A program made the position numbers and the translations under genes. Of a stretch of DNA of 64,000 bases, positions 23,365-30,959 are shown piece by piece. Location: the NCBI RefSeq assembly GCF_001514115.1, contig NZ_KQ948468.1, forward strand, positions 186,001 through 250,000. Reading direction: 5' to 3'. The stretch's first letter is position 1. Every line of letters starts with the position of its first letter. The notes beneath the pieces are model-generated. The model was not told the origin of the DNA. It did not search any database and was given only the letters and a program-made list of their open reading frames with translations. Source of the DNA: Streptomyces olivochromogenes (GTDB taxonomy: Bacteria > Actinomycetota > Actinomycetes > Streptomycetales > Streptomycetaceae).

Positions 23365-24171
23365 GGGGACCGCGTCCTCGTCACGCACGGGTGCGGCGGA
23401 GCCGATGAACTCCCGCAGCGCAGCTCCGCTTTCGACGCGCGCCGGGAAGGCGTCGGCGGCCGTGCGGCGGGCGAGGACGGCCGTGTCGAGCGGGCGGTGG
23501 GAGGCCACGAGTACCGCGTTGCCGAAGCGCCGGCCCCGCAGCACACCGGGTTCGGCGATCAGGGACAGCTCCTCGAACACGGTCGCGAACGTGGCGAGTT
23601 GAGAGCGCAGGAAGGCGAAGGGCGCGGCGTCGGCGAGGTTGGCCAGATAGACGCCGTCCTCGCGCAGTACGCGCGCGGCGGCGCGCGCGTACGCCGTGGA
23701 TGTCAGGTGCGCCGGGACGCGCGCGCCGCCGAAGACGTCCGCGATCACGATGTCGGCGGAGGCGGGCGCGGCGGATTCGAGCCAGCCCCGCGCGTCCGCG
23801 CCGTGCAGCGTGATGCCGGCGTCCTCGGGCAGGGGCAGGTGCTCGCGGACCAGGTCCAGCAGACCCAGGTCGGCCTCCACCACGTCCTGCCGTGAGCCGG
23901 GGCGGGTCGCCGCCACATAGCGGGGCATCGTCAGGGCTCCGCCGCCGAGGTGGAGCACGTCCAGGGGCCGTCCCGGCGCGACGACCGTGTCCAGGACGTG
24001 CCCGAGCCGTCGGGCGTACTCGAACTCCAGATGGGTCGGCTCGTCCAGATCGACGTACGACTGCGGTGCGGCGTCGACCGTGAGCAGCCAGGCCCGCTTC
24101 CTGTCCACGTCCGGCATCAGCTTGGCGGTTCCGTGGTCCACGGTCCGTGTCACGGGTATCGGCTCGTCCAC
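23326..24171 (-). CDS. spermidine-synthase-like methyltransferase-fold protein
   Basis: A 281-aa class I SAM-fold protein resembling spermidine synthases. DVLHLGGGALTMPRYVAATRPGS is the nucleotide-binding loop, and VVEADLGLLDLVREHLPL and ARGWLESAAPASADIVIADVFGG follow the same order as in the family. The polyamine-site aspartates of true spermidine synthases are not obvious, and polyamine genes are absent nearby, so the activity is uncertain; fused or orphan homologues are common in actinomycetes. The GTG at 24171 lies 6 nt after a CACAAT -10-like hexamer and lacks a ribosome site, consistent with a leaderless mRNA. The 3' end overlaps the MFS gene by 39 bp. Confidence 0.78.
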   Translation of the reverse strand: MDEPIPVTRTVDHGTAKLMPDVDRKRAWLLTVDAAPQSYVDLDEPTHLEFEYARRLGHVLDTVVAPGRPLDVLHLGGGALTMPRYVAATRPGSRQDVVEADLGLLDLVREHLPLPEDAGITLHGADARGWLESAAPASADIVIADVFGGARVPAHLTSTAYARAAARVLREDGVYLANLADAAPFAFLRSQLATFATVFEELSLIAEPGVLRGRRFGNAVLVASHRPLDTAVLARRTAADAFPARVESGAALREFIGSAAPVRDEDAVPSPEPPGGAFSIG

Positions 24172-24261
24172 GGGTCCATTGTGCCGCCCTCTGAGGAGCG
24201 GGGTCGTCGCCGCCGGACCGCGCGCGGGCCGCGGTCTCTCCGACGGCGACCGGTACGAGGC

Positions 24262-24295
24262 GGTGCCCGCTCCCCCCGTAGCGGGAGCGGGCACC
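24262..24295 (-). terminator. tuf3 terminator
   Basis: A perfect 13-bp inverted repeat (24262-24274 and 24283-24295) with an 8-nt loop, located 20 bp after the tuf3 stop codon and ahead of the methyltransferase-like gene. Confidence 0.9.
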
Positions 24296-24315
24296 CTCGT
24301 CCTGCCCCTCGGCCG

Positions 24316-25485
24316 TCAGCCCACCGAGGTCACCGTCCCCGCGCCGACCGTCCGGCCGCCCTCGCGGATCGCGAAGCCGAGCCCCGGCTCCAGCGGCACC
24401 TCGCGCCCGAGCTCGACCGTCATGGTGACGGTGTCGCCGGGCCGGGCGACCGCCCGCTCGCCGAGGTCGACGTCGCCGACCACGTCCGCGGTGCGGATGT
24501 AGAACTGCGGCCGGTACCCGGTGGAGACCGCTGTCGTACGGCCGCCCTCGCGCGTCGACAGGACGTACACCTGCGCCGTGAAACGACTACTGGGGACGAC
24601 GCTGCCGGGCGCGGCGACGATGTGCCCGCGGCGGACCGCGTCGCGGGGCACCCCGCGCAGCAGCAGCGCCACGTTGTCCCCGGCCTGCGCCTCGTCCATG
24701 GGCTTGCCGAAGGTCTCCAGGCCGGTCACCACCGTGTCGACGGCCGCGCCGAGCACCTCGACGCGGTCGCCGACCCGGATCGTGCCGCGCTCGACCGCGC
24801 CGGTGACGACCGTCCCGCGCCCGGTGATCGTGAGCACGTTCTCGACCGGCAACAGGAACGGCGCGTCGAGATACCGCTCGGGCATGGGCACATAGGTGTC
24901 CACCGCGTCGAGCAGCGCGTCGATCGCCGCCGTCCAACGGGGGTCCCCCTCAAGGGCCTTGAGGCCGGACACCCGTACGACGGGCACGGACTCGCCCCCG
25001 TAGCCGTGCGCGGAGAGCAGCTCGCGGACCTCCAGCTCCACGAGGTCGGTGAGCTCCTCGTCGCCCGCGTCGGCCTTGTTCAGGGCGACGACGATGTGGT
25101 CGACGCCCACCTGCCGGGCGAGCAGCACGTGCTCGGCGGTCTGCGGCATGATCCCGTCGAGCGCGGAGACGACGAGGATCGCCCCGTCGAGCTGCGCGGC
25201 GCCGGTGACCATGTTCTTGACGTAGTCGGCGTGCCCCGGCATGTCCACGTGCGCGTAGTGGCGGGTGTCGGTCTCGTACTCGACGTGCGCGATGTTGATG
25301 GTGATGCCGCGCGCGGCCTCCTCCGGCGCCCGGTCGATCCGGTCGAACGGCACGAACGTGCCGGAGCCGCGCTCGGCGAGGACCTTGGTGATGGCGGCGG
25401 TCAGGGTGGTCTTGCCGTGGTCGACATGACCCATCGTGCCGATGTTCAGGTGCGGTTTGGTGCGGACGTATGCCGTCTTGGGCAT
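24316..25485 (-). CDS. tuf3: divergent elongation factor Tu (EF-Tu3)
   Basis: A 389-aa translational GTPase that delivers aminoacyl-tRNA to the ribosome. G motifs are intact: GHVDHGKT (19-26), GITIN (60-64), DMPGH (81-85) and NKAD (136-139). It is shorter and more divergent than the main EF-Tu. It has DMPGH instead of the usual DCPGH and FAIREGG preceded by Gly rather than Arg. The flanking genes match the tuf3 locus of S. coelicolor. tuf3 is not the housekeeping copy; it is induced under stress or stringent conditions. The EF-Tu3 of the kirromycin producer S. ramocissimus resists several EF-Tu inhibitors, so a resistance role is possible here. GAGGTACC serves as ribosome site. Confidence 0.93.
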   Translation of the reverse strand: MPKTAYVRTKPHLNIGTMGHVDHGKTTLTAAITKVLAERGSGTFVPFDRIDRAPEEAARGITINIAHVEYETDTRHYAHVDMPGHADYVKNMVTGAAQLDGAILVVSALDGIMPQTAEHVLLARQVGVDHIVVALNKADAGDEELTDLVELEVRELLSAHGYGGESVPVVRVSGLKALEGDPRWTAAIDALLDAVDTYVPMPERYLDAPFLLPVENVLTITGRGTVVTGAVERGTIRVGDRVEVLGAAVDTVVTGLETFGKPMDEAQAGDNVALLLRGVPRDAVRRGHIVAAPGSVVPSSRFTAQVYVLSTREGGRTTAVSTGYRPQFYIRTADVVGDVDLGERAVARPGDTVTMTVELGREVPLEPGLGFAIREGGRTVGAGTVTSVG

Positions 25486-25799
25486 GGCGGTACCTCGAAG
25501 CCTCTTGAGTGTCAGCGGAGCTGAGTGATGGCCCCGGCGCTCAGCGGCGCCGGGACGGGGACCCCAAGGACTTGCCGACCCTCCCCCTGCGGGGTCCGCC
25601 GGACGATCCGGGAAGGGTCAGCTTCGGGCGCCGTCGACGGCGGCCACGATGATCGGGACGGCAGCCTTCGGCGCATCCGCGACTGCGGATGCTGCGAGGA
25701 GGAAGGCGTGCCTGAACATGAGGCGATCATCGCCGACGTATCCGGCCACGTCGAATGGTTTTTCTCGCCACGGAGGCGGGAGGGGCGGGTGTTTCTGCC
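25486..25799. other. long tuf3 upstream region without a gene
   Basis: About 310 bp between tuf3 and the end of the AlkD-like gene. It holds a perfect 8-bp hairpin (25533-25554) and further GGACCCC/GGGGTCC and GACCCT/AGGGTC pairs, which could act as terminator of the upstream gene or as a structured tuf3 leader. I see no clear -35/-10 pair and no convincing small gene; the open frames across it have no ribosome sites. Confidence 0.5.
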
Positions 25800-25846
25800 G
25801 GTGCGTCAGGGGCCGAAGTGTCTGTGGTCGGTGCGTCAGGGGCCGA
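25800..25846. repeat. two direct copies of a 17-bp segment covering a stop codon
   Basis: GGTGCGTCAGGGGCCGA occurs at 25800-25816 and 25830-25846, a period of 30 bp. The second copy contains the TGA stop (25836-25838) and the last codons of the AlkD-like gene, so the end of this gene appears to have been duplicated. Confidence 0.8.
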
Positions 25847-26570
25847 TGTTCTTGAGCGCCTCACGTACGGAGAGGGGAGCGAGCCGCCCCCGCTCCCGGG
25901 CGACGAAGGCCCGTACCGCCTCCGGATCCGTCTTCGCGTACTCGCGCAGACACCAGCCGATCGCCTTGCGGATGAAGAAGTCGGGATGCCCGGACTGCCG
26001 TACGCAGTAGGCGAAGAGCCGCTCGGTGTCGGTCGTCTCCTTGTAACGGAGCTGGTGGAGCAGGGCCGTACGGGCGACCCACAGGTCGTCGTCCTCGATC
26101 CACGCGTCCATGTCGCTCTTCAGCTTCGGATCGGCGGCCACGAGGCCTCCCACCACGTGGGAGGCGAGTGCGTCGACGGTGTCCCACCAGGAGACCGTCA
26201 CGACGAGATGGCGCGTCACCGGGAGGAAACCGGAAGAGAGTTGCCTCACATGGCGGCGCAGGTAGTCGACGGCGAAATAGTGGTACTCGCGCTCCGGCAA
26301 CGCCCAGCAGCGCAGGGCCACAGCGGTGCAATCGGCCTCCACAGGGGCCGCTGTTGCGAGCAGGACCGTGCGGGACAGCGCGCGGCGATCGGGCGTGGTC
26401 AGACCGAGGAAGGGGGCGACGTCCTTCATGTACGCGCGCATGGACACGGCCCGTTCCGGATCGGCCGCCGCGCCGTAGGTGGCGGTGAGCCGTTCCAGCA
26501 CGATGTCCGCGAGGGAACTGTTCGGCACCTCGAACCGCGCACCCGACGTTCCGGAAGCTGTGACGCCCAT
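25836..26570 (-). CDS. DNA alkylation repair (AlkD/HEAT-repeat) protein
   Basis: A 244-aa all-helical protein of the AlkD family, HEAT-repeat DNA glycosylases that remove alkylated bases such as 3- and 7-methylpurines. Characteristic pieces are YMKDVAPFLGLTTPDRRALSR near the start, REYHYFAVDYLRRHVRQL, the WWDTVDAL block, and the C-terminal IRKAIGWCLREYAKTDPEAV. I use the ATG at 26570, since a TATGGT -10 lies 7 nt upstream and no ribosome site is visible. It is divergent from the TVP38-type gene with only 49 bp between. Confidence 0.87.
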   Translation of the reverse strand: MGVTASGTSGARFEVPNSSLADIVLERLTATYGAAADPERAVSMRAYMKDVAPFLGLTTPDRRALSRTVLLATAAPVEADCTAVALRCWALPEREYHYFAVDYLRRHVRQLSSGFLPVTRHLVVTVSWWDTVDALASHVVGGLVAADPKLKSDMDAWIEDDDLWVARTALLHQLRYKETTDTERLFAYCVRQSGHPDFFIRKAIGWCLREYAKTDPEAVRAFVARERGRLAPLSVREALKNIGP

Positions 26571-26619
26571 GAGACGAACCATACGGCGATCACACACACG
26601 GGTCGGTTAGTGTCGCCGA

Positions 26620-27399
26620 ATGCTCGATGCCACCACCCGCTCTGGGGGCACCGCCACAGCCGTTCCCCCGGCTCCCGTCGCTGAGCTCTCCCTCGCCGCG
26701 GAGTTCGCCGTCTCCACACCCACGGGCCTCGCCGCCCGTTGCACGAGAGTCCTGCTCTCGCCCTGGTCCCGGCTCTCCCTGCTGCTGGTGCTGCTCGCGG
26801 CGGCCGCGTCGAGCGTGCTGCTCTTCGAACCGCAGCGGCTGCTCTCCGACGGCTGGCCGCCACAGCTCAGCGGCGCCGCGGCGGCCGTGGTGTTCTCGGT
26901 GGCGTACGGGCTGTGCACGGTGGCGTTCGTGCCCCGGCCGCTGCTCAACCTCGCGGCGGGCGCGCTCTTCGGCTCGCAGCTGGGCCTCGGCACCGCGCTC
27001 GCGGGCACGGTCCTCGGCGCCGGTGTGGCGTTCGGGCTCGGCCGGGTCCTCGGGCAGGACGCGCTGCGCCCGCTGTTGCGCACCCGCTGGCTGAAGGCGG
27101 CCGACGGACAGCTCAGCCGGCACGGCTTCCGCACGATGATGATGGCCCGGCTCTTCCCCGGTGTGCCCTTCTGGGCGGCGAACTACTGCGCGGCCGTCTC
27201 CCGCATGGGCTGGCTGCCGTTCCTCCTCGCCACCGCCCTGGGATCGATCCCGAACACCGCCGCGTACGCCGTCGCGGGCGCCCGGGCCTCGGCGCCGACC
27301 TCCCCCGCCTTCCTGATCGCCATGGGCTTCATCGCGCTGCCGGCCCTGGTCGGCGCGGTGGTGGCCTGGCGCAAGCGCCACCACCTGCGCGGACACTGA
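26620..27399 (+). CDS. TVP38/TMEM64-family (VTT domain) membrane protein
   Basis: A 259-aa membrane protein. The VTT domain signature FVPRPLLNLAAGALFGSQLGLGTALAGTVLGAGVAFGLGR is present, as is RLFPGVPFWAANYCAAVSRMGW, equivalent to the FGR motif of the DedA relatives. About six helices. Family members affect membrane lipid distribution; the specific role is unknown. TAGTGT (26608-26613) sits 6 nt before the ATG, so the mRNA is probably leaderless. Confidence 0.85.
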   Translation: MLDATTRSGGTATAVPPAPVAELSLAAEFAVSTPTGLAARCTRVLLSPWSRLSLLLVLLAAAASSVLLFEPQRLLSDGWPPQLSGAAAAVVFSVAYGLCTVAFVPRPLLNLAAGALFGSQLGLGTALAGTVLGAGVAFGLGRVLGQDALRPLLRTRWLKAADGQLSRHGFRTMMMARLFPGVPFWAANYCAAVSRMGWLPFLLATALGSIPNTAAYAVAGARASAPTSPAFLIAMGFIALPALVGAVVAWRKRHHLRGH

Positions 27400-27487
27400 T
27401 CGGGCTCCGGCTCCGGCGCCGATACCGATACCGATCAGTCTCCGGCACGGCGGTTCCCGGGAGGCGGACGACCCGCGCCGTCCGGGG

Positions 27488-28657
27488 TTACACGGCCTCG
27501 ATGACCATCGCGTTGGCGAGTCCGCCCGCCTCGCACATCGTCTGCAGGCCGTAGCGGGCTCCGCGCTCGCGCATCGCGTGCACGAGGGTGGTCGTCAGCC
27601 GGGTGCCGCTCGCGCCGAGCGGGTGGCCGAGCGCGATCGCCCCGCCGTGCACGTTGACCCGGGACAGATCCGCGCCCGTCTCCTGCTGCCAGGTCAAAAC
27701 GACGCTCGCGAAGGCCTCGTTCACCTCGAAGAGGTCGATGTCGCCGAGGGTGAGTCCCGCCCTGCGGAGCACCTTCTCGGTGGCCGGGATGACGCCCGTG
27801 AGCATCAGCAGCGGGTCGGAGCCGGTGACGGCGAAGCTGTGCAGGCGGGCGAGCGGGCGCAGGCCGAGCCTGGCCGCGGTCTCGCTCGACGTGATCAGCA
27901 CGGCCGACGCGCCGTCGTTGATCGGGCTCGCGTTGCCCGCCGTGACGGACCAGTCGATCTGCGGGAAGCGCTCGGCGTAGGCCGGGTCGTAGTAGGCGGG
28001 CTTCAGTCCGGCGAGCACCTCCGTGGTGGTGGCGGGCCGGACACTCTCGTCGCGCGTCACGCCCTCCAGGGGCGCGACCTCGGCGTCGAAGAGGCCGTCG
28101 GCCCAGGCCGTGGCCGCCTTCTGGTGCGAGCCCGCCGCGAAGGCGTCCATCTGCGCGCGCGACAGACCCCACTTGGCGGCGATGAGCTCGGCGCTGATGC
28201 CCTGCGGCACCAGGCCCTCGGGGAAGCGCGCCGCGATCCCGGGTCCGAAGGGATCCTCGGTGCCGCGGACGTTCGAGCCCATCGGCACACGGCTCATCGA
28301 CTCCACACCGCAGGCGACGACCAGGTCGTACGCCCCCGACAGGACGCCCTGGGCCGCGAAGTGCACGGCCTGCTGGGACGAGCCGCACTGGCGGTCCACG
28401 GTGGTCGCGGGCACCGTCTCGGGGAAGCCCGCCGAGAGCGCCGCGTACCGGGTGATGTTCGCGGCCTGCTCGCCCACCTGGCTGACGGTGCCGCCGATGA
28501 CGTCGTCGATCAGCGCCGGATCGACTCCGGAGCGCTCGACGAGGGTGCGCAGTGTGTGGGCGAGGAGCTCCACGGGGTGGACGTGGGCGAGGGAGCCGTT
28601 CGGCTTGCCCTTGCCGATGGGGGTGCGTACGGCTTCGACGATGACGGCGTCACGCAT
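27488..28657 (-). CDS. thiolase (acetyl-CoA C-acyltransferase)
   Basis: A 389-aa thiolase that cleaves or forms 3-ketoacyl-CoA. The nucleophile Cys lies in TVDRQCGSSQQAVHFAAQ, the NEAF histidine-type motif is DLFEVNEAFASVV, and GHPLGASGTRL supplies the catalytic His. The last conserved Cys lies in QTMCEAGGLANAMVIE, where the usual CxGGG is altered to CEAGG. The ATG at 28657 has a GGAG site 7 nt upstream. It is divergent from an HxlR regulator across an operator-rich intergenic region, so it is probably regulated by it. A beta-oxidation or aromatic-degradation role is likely. Confidence 0.92.
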   Translation of the reverse strand: MRDAVIVEAVRTPIGKGKPNGSLAHVHPVELLAHTLRTLVERSGVDPALIDDVIGGTVSQVGEQAANITRYAALSAGFPETVPATTVDRQCGSSQQAVHFAAQGVLSGAYDLVVACGVESMSRVPMGSNVRGTEDPFGPGIAARFPEGLVPQGISAELIAAKWGLSRAQMDAFAAGSHQKAATAWADGLFDAEVAPLEGVTRDESVRPATTTEVLAGLKPAYYDPAYAERFPQIDWSVTAGNASPINDGASAVLITSSETAARLGLRPLARLHSFAVTGSDPLLMLTGVIPATEKVLRRAGLTLGDIDLFEVNEAFASVVLTWQQETGADLSRVNVHGGAIALGHPLGASGTRLTTTLVHAMRERGARYGLQTMCEAGGLANAMVIEAV

Positions 28658-28678
28658 GGTTGTCTCCAAACTCACCGA

Positions 28679-28752
28679 GTTTGTTTTCCAAACCCACTAG
28701 GTGACTCAAGAGTAACTCAGTGGGTTGGACAAACCAACCCACCCTCTAGACT
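28679..28752. promoter_or_regulatory. HxlR/thiolase divergent control region
   Basis: Plus strand: TTGGAC (28725-28730), 16 nt, TAGACT (28747-28752), then 6 nt to the ATG. The perfect 8-bp inverted repeat TGGGTTGG-N5-CCAACCCA (28721-28741) covers the -35. Other pairs are AACCCACT (28691-28698) with AGTGGGTT (28719-28726), and GTTTG-N5-CAAAC (28679-28693). The region is thus packed with symmetric sites for the regulator. Confidence 0.8.
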
Positions 28753-28758
28753 GGTGGC

Positions 28759-29220
28759 ATGAAGGACGCCCGCCCCTGTTCGATCGCCGACACACTCGCT
28801 CTCGTCGGCGAGAAGTACTCCCTGTTGGTACTGCGCGAGGTGTCGCTCGGCGCCACCCGCTTCGACCAGCTCGTCCGCAACATCGGCGCACCGCGCGATG
28901 TGCTCACCGCCCGCCTGAAACGGCTCGTCGACGCGGGCGTACTGGAGAAGGTCGAGTACAGCGACCGCCCGAAGCGCTACGAGTACCGGCCCACCCGGGC
29001 CGGTCTGGAACTGGAGCCGGTGCTGCACACGCTGATGGCGTGGGGCGACCGCCATCTCCAGGAGGGCGGTTTCCGCCCCATGGTGCTGGAGCACACCTGC
29101 GGCCATGAGCTGGTCCCGCAGGTCGTGTGCCGGGAGTGCGGCGAGGTGGTCGAGCACGGCGACCTGACGGCCCACCCGCAGACCCCGGGCTGGACGGCGA
29201 CGGGGCCTGCGGTGGCGTAG
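28759..29220 (+). CDS. HxlR-family winged-helix regulator
   Basis: A 153-aa regulator. The HxlR core runs from CSIADTLALVGEKYSLLVLREVSLGATRFDQLVRNIGAPRDVLTARLKRLVDAGVLEK, with the conserved N-terminal Cys, through the wing YEYRPTRAGLELEPVL. A C-terminal extension of about 40 residues with CGHELVPQVVCRECGE holds three cysteines and a histidine and could bind zinc. TAGACT 6 nt upstream and no ribosome site point to a leaderless mRNA. Divergent from the thiolase, its probable target. Confidence 0.88.
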   Translation: MKDARPCSIADTLALVGEKYSLLVLREVSLGATRFDQLVRNIGAPRDVLTARLKRLVDAGVLEKVEYSDRPKRYEYRPTRAGLELEPVLHTLMAWGDRHLQEGGFRPMVLEHTCGHELVPQVVCRECGEVVEHGDLTAHPQTPGWTATGPAVA

Positions 29221-29289
29221 GGACGCGCCTGCACACCAGCTCAGGGACGGACCTGCGACGGCGCGGGCCCGGCAGAACCCCCGCAGGGG

Positions 29290-30021
29290 CTAATCGGTCC
29301 CCTTGTAGACGTCGAGCCGTCCGCACATCCCGAACTTGCCGTGCGCGGACGGCTGTTCGGCCCGTACCAGGGCGTCGGTGAGGTGGGAGACGTCGCCCCG
29401 CTCCAGCCGGTCGAGCTGCTCTCCCGTGGCCGCGGCGGCGGCCTCGGCACCGCGCCGCCACCGCTCGCGCCACTCGGCGAGCCGGGGCCGCACCAGCGCG
29501 GCGGCGGCCCGGTGGAACGCGGCGAGCGGCTCGGGCCCGTCCGCCGCGCGCAGCGCCCGGTAGCCCTCCAGGGCGAGGTCCCGCCGGGCCCGGGCGACCC
29601 GCTCCTGCTCCGCCTCGGGCGCGTCGGCCGGGATCGCCGTCGCGGCCGCGTACGTCTCGGGGTCGGTCAGGTACTCCGGGGGCAGGGTGAGCACGGCGTC
29701 ACCCGCTTCGGGGAGGCCGTTGTTCTGCATGAGGACGGTGATGCGCAGGTCGTCCTCGTTGACCAGGCGATGGATGGTGCCGGGCGTGAACCACGCGACG
29801 CTGCCCGGTTCGAGTGGCGTGACCTCGTACCCGGACGTCGTCAGCGTCTGCACCGCTCCGCGCCCGCCGGTGACGACGTACGCCTCCGAACAGGTCAGGT
29901 GCAGATGGGGGGTGCCGCCGGAGACTCCGTCCGAGGCGGGCCAGTCGTACACGCAGAGGTGCGAGACGGCGACGGCGCCCGGCAGCCCGGTGAACACCGG
30001 GGTCTCGTGCGCGCCGCTCAC
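29290..30021 (-). CDS. cupin-domain protein, third gene of the DUF6807 operon
   Basis: A 243-aa protein with an N-terminal cupin: GGTPHLHLTCSEAYVVTGGRGAVQTL and EPGSVAWFTPGTIHRLVNEDD contain the two cupin motifs, with His ligands H-x-H and a later His. The C-terminal half is helical, rich in Arg, Ala and Glu. It starts at a GTG that overlaps the previous stop as GTGA, so it is translated with the upstream gene. A sugar-related isomerase, epimerase or dioxygenase function is possible; the substrate is unknown. The last residues are RLDVYKGTD. Confidence 0.8.
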   Translation of the reverse strand: MSGAHETPVFTGLPGAVAVSHLCVYDWPASDGVSGGTPHLHLTCSEAYVVTGGRGAVQTLTTSGYEVTPLEPGSVAWFTPGTIHRLVNEDDLRITVLMQNNGLPEAGDAVLTLPPEYLTDPETYAAATAIPADAPEAEQERVARARRDLALEGYRALRAADGPEPLAAFHRAAAALVRPRLAEWRERWRRGAEAAAAATGEQLDRLERGDVSHLTDALVRAEQPSAHGKFGMCGRLDVYKGTD

Positions 30022-30959
30022 CACGGGTGCTCCTCCAGGTACTTGGCGACCTCCTCGCGCTCCCAGGCCCCGTCGGCCACGACGACGCGGTAGCGGCGGG
30101 TGAGGGTGTCGCCGGGGGCGAGTTCGAGCTCTTCGAAGAAGGCGAACGAGGGGGCGACGGCGGCGAACGGATCGTTGCGCACGAACCAGTGGGCCGGGTG
30201 GGCGCCGCCCTCCCCGGTGTGGTCGTTCTCGGGACCGTGCGCGAAGACGAGCGTCGCGTGGCCGTCGGCGCCGTCGTGCTCGCCGGAGTACGCGAGCCAG
30301 GGCGCCTGCTGCCCCATCAGGCCGGGCCCTTCGGAGTCCGGCCCGATGATCCGGCCGTCCCGGAAGGCACGCGGTCCGCGCCAGAACAGGCCCGTGTAGC
30401 CGGCCATCTCCCGCCCCGCGGTGGTCGGGCTGCCGAAGCGCAGCGCCTCGTCCCGCCGGTTGGTGACCGCGGTCGTCCAGGTCAGCGCCCAGGAACCCGA
30501 CGCGGGATCGACGTCGTGCACCTCGACGCGGCGCTCCTCCTCGGCCCACAGCTCACCGTCGTACGGATGCCAGGTGAGGCGCTCGGCGATGACCGCGCGG
30601 CTCCCGTCCGAGACCACCTCGTCGAAGCCGACGTGGGCCATCGACCCGACGCGCTCCGGGAGTTCGAGGTATCCCTCCCCGTGGACGTACGTGTTGCCGC
30701 CCCACAGGTTGGAGCCCGACAGGTGGGAGGCCGTCATCTGGAGGCCCTTGTGCCAGCGGTGGTCGTTGGGCCGGTAGTCCGTGACGATGTCACCGGCCAG
30801 CGTCCTGAGGGGGTGCAGATACGGCTTGGGGGCCTCCCAGGCCGCCTCGGGCCGGTAGACGTAGCTCAACAGCTCCACGCCGGTGGTCGTGTCGCTGATC
30901 GTGATGCGATCACCATGGGCGTGGACGATACGCAGCGCACCCTGCGCCGACCCGGTCAT
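30018..30959 (-). CDS. DUF6807 protein (often labelled PmoA)
   Basis: A 313-aa soluble protein of the DUF6807 family, historically named PmoA although it is unrelated to the membrane subunit of methane monooxygenase; no transmembrane helices are present here. Family blocks include RPYLHPLRTLAGDIVTDYRPNDHRWHKGL-like sequence near the start and GYTGLFWRGPRAFRDGRI later. The gene is sandwiched between an oxidoreductase (4-bp ATGA overlap) and a cupin (4-bp GTGA overlap), strongly suggesting a three-step pathway on a sugar or sugar acid. The biochemical activity is unknown. Confidence 0.85.
   Translation of the reverse strand: MTGSAQGALRIVHAHGDRITISDTTTGVELLSYVYRPEAAWEAPKPYLHPLRTLAGDIVTDYRPNDHRWHKGLQMTASHLSGSNLWGGNTYVHGEGYLELPERVGSMAHVGFDEVVSDGSRAVIAERLTWHPYDGELWAEEERRVEVHDVDPASGSWALTWTTAVTNRRDEALRFGSPTTAGREMAGYTGLFWRGPRAFRDGRIIGPDSEGPGLMGQQAPWLAYSGEHDGADGHATLVFAHGPENDHTGEGGAHPAHWFVRNDPFAAVAPSFAFFEELELAPGDTLTRRYRVVVADGAWEREEVAKYLEEHPW

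Noticed and set aside
30018..30959. Methane monooxygenase subunit, as the old family name PmoA suggests
   Set aside because: The protein is soluble, has no membrane helices and no metal motifs of true PmoA; neighbours are sugar-type enzymes.
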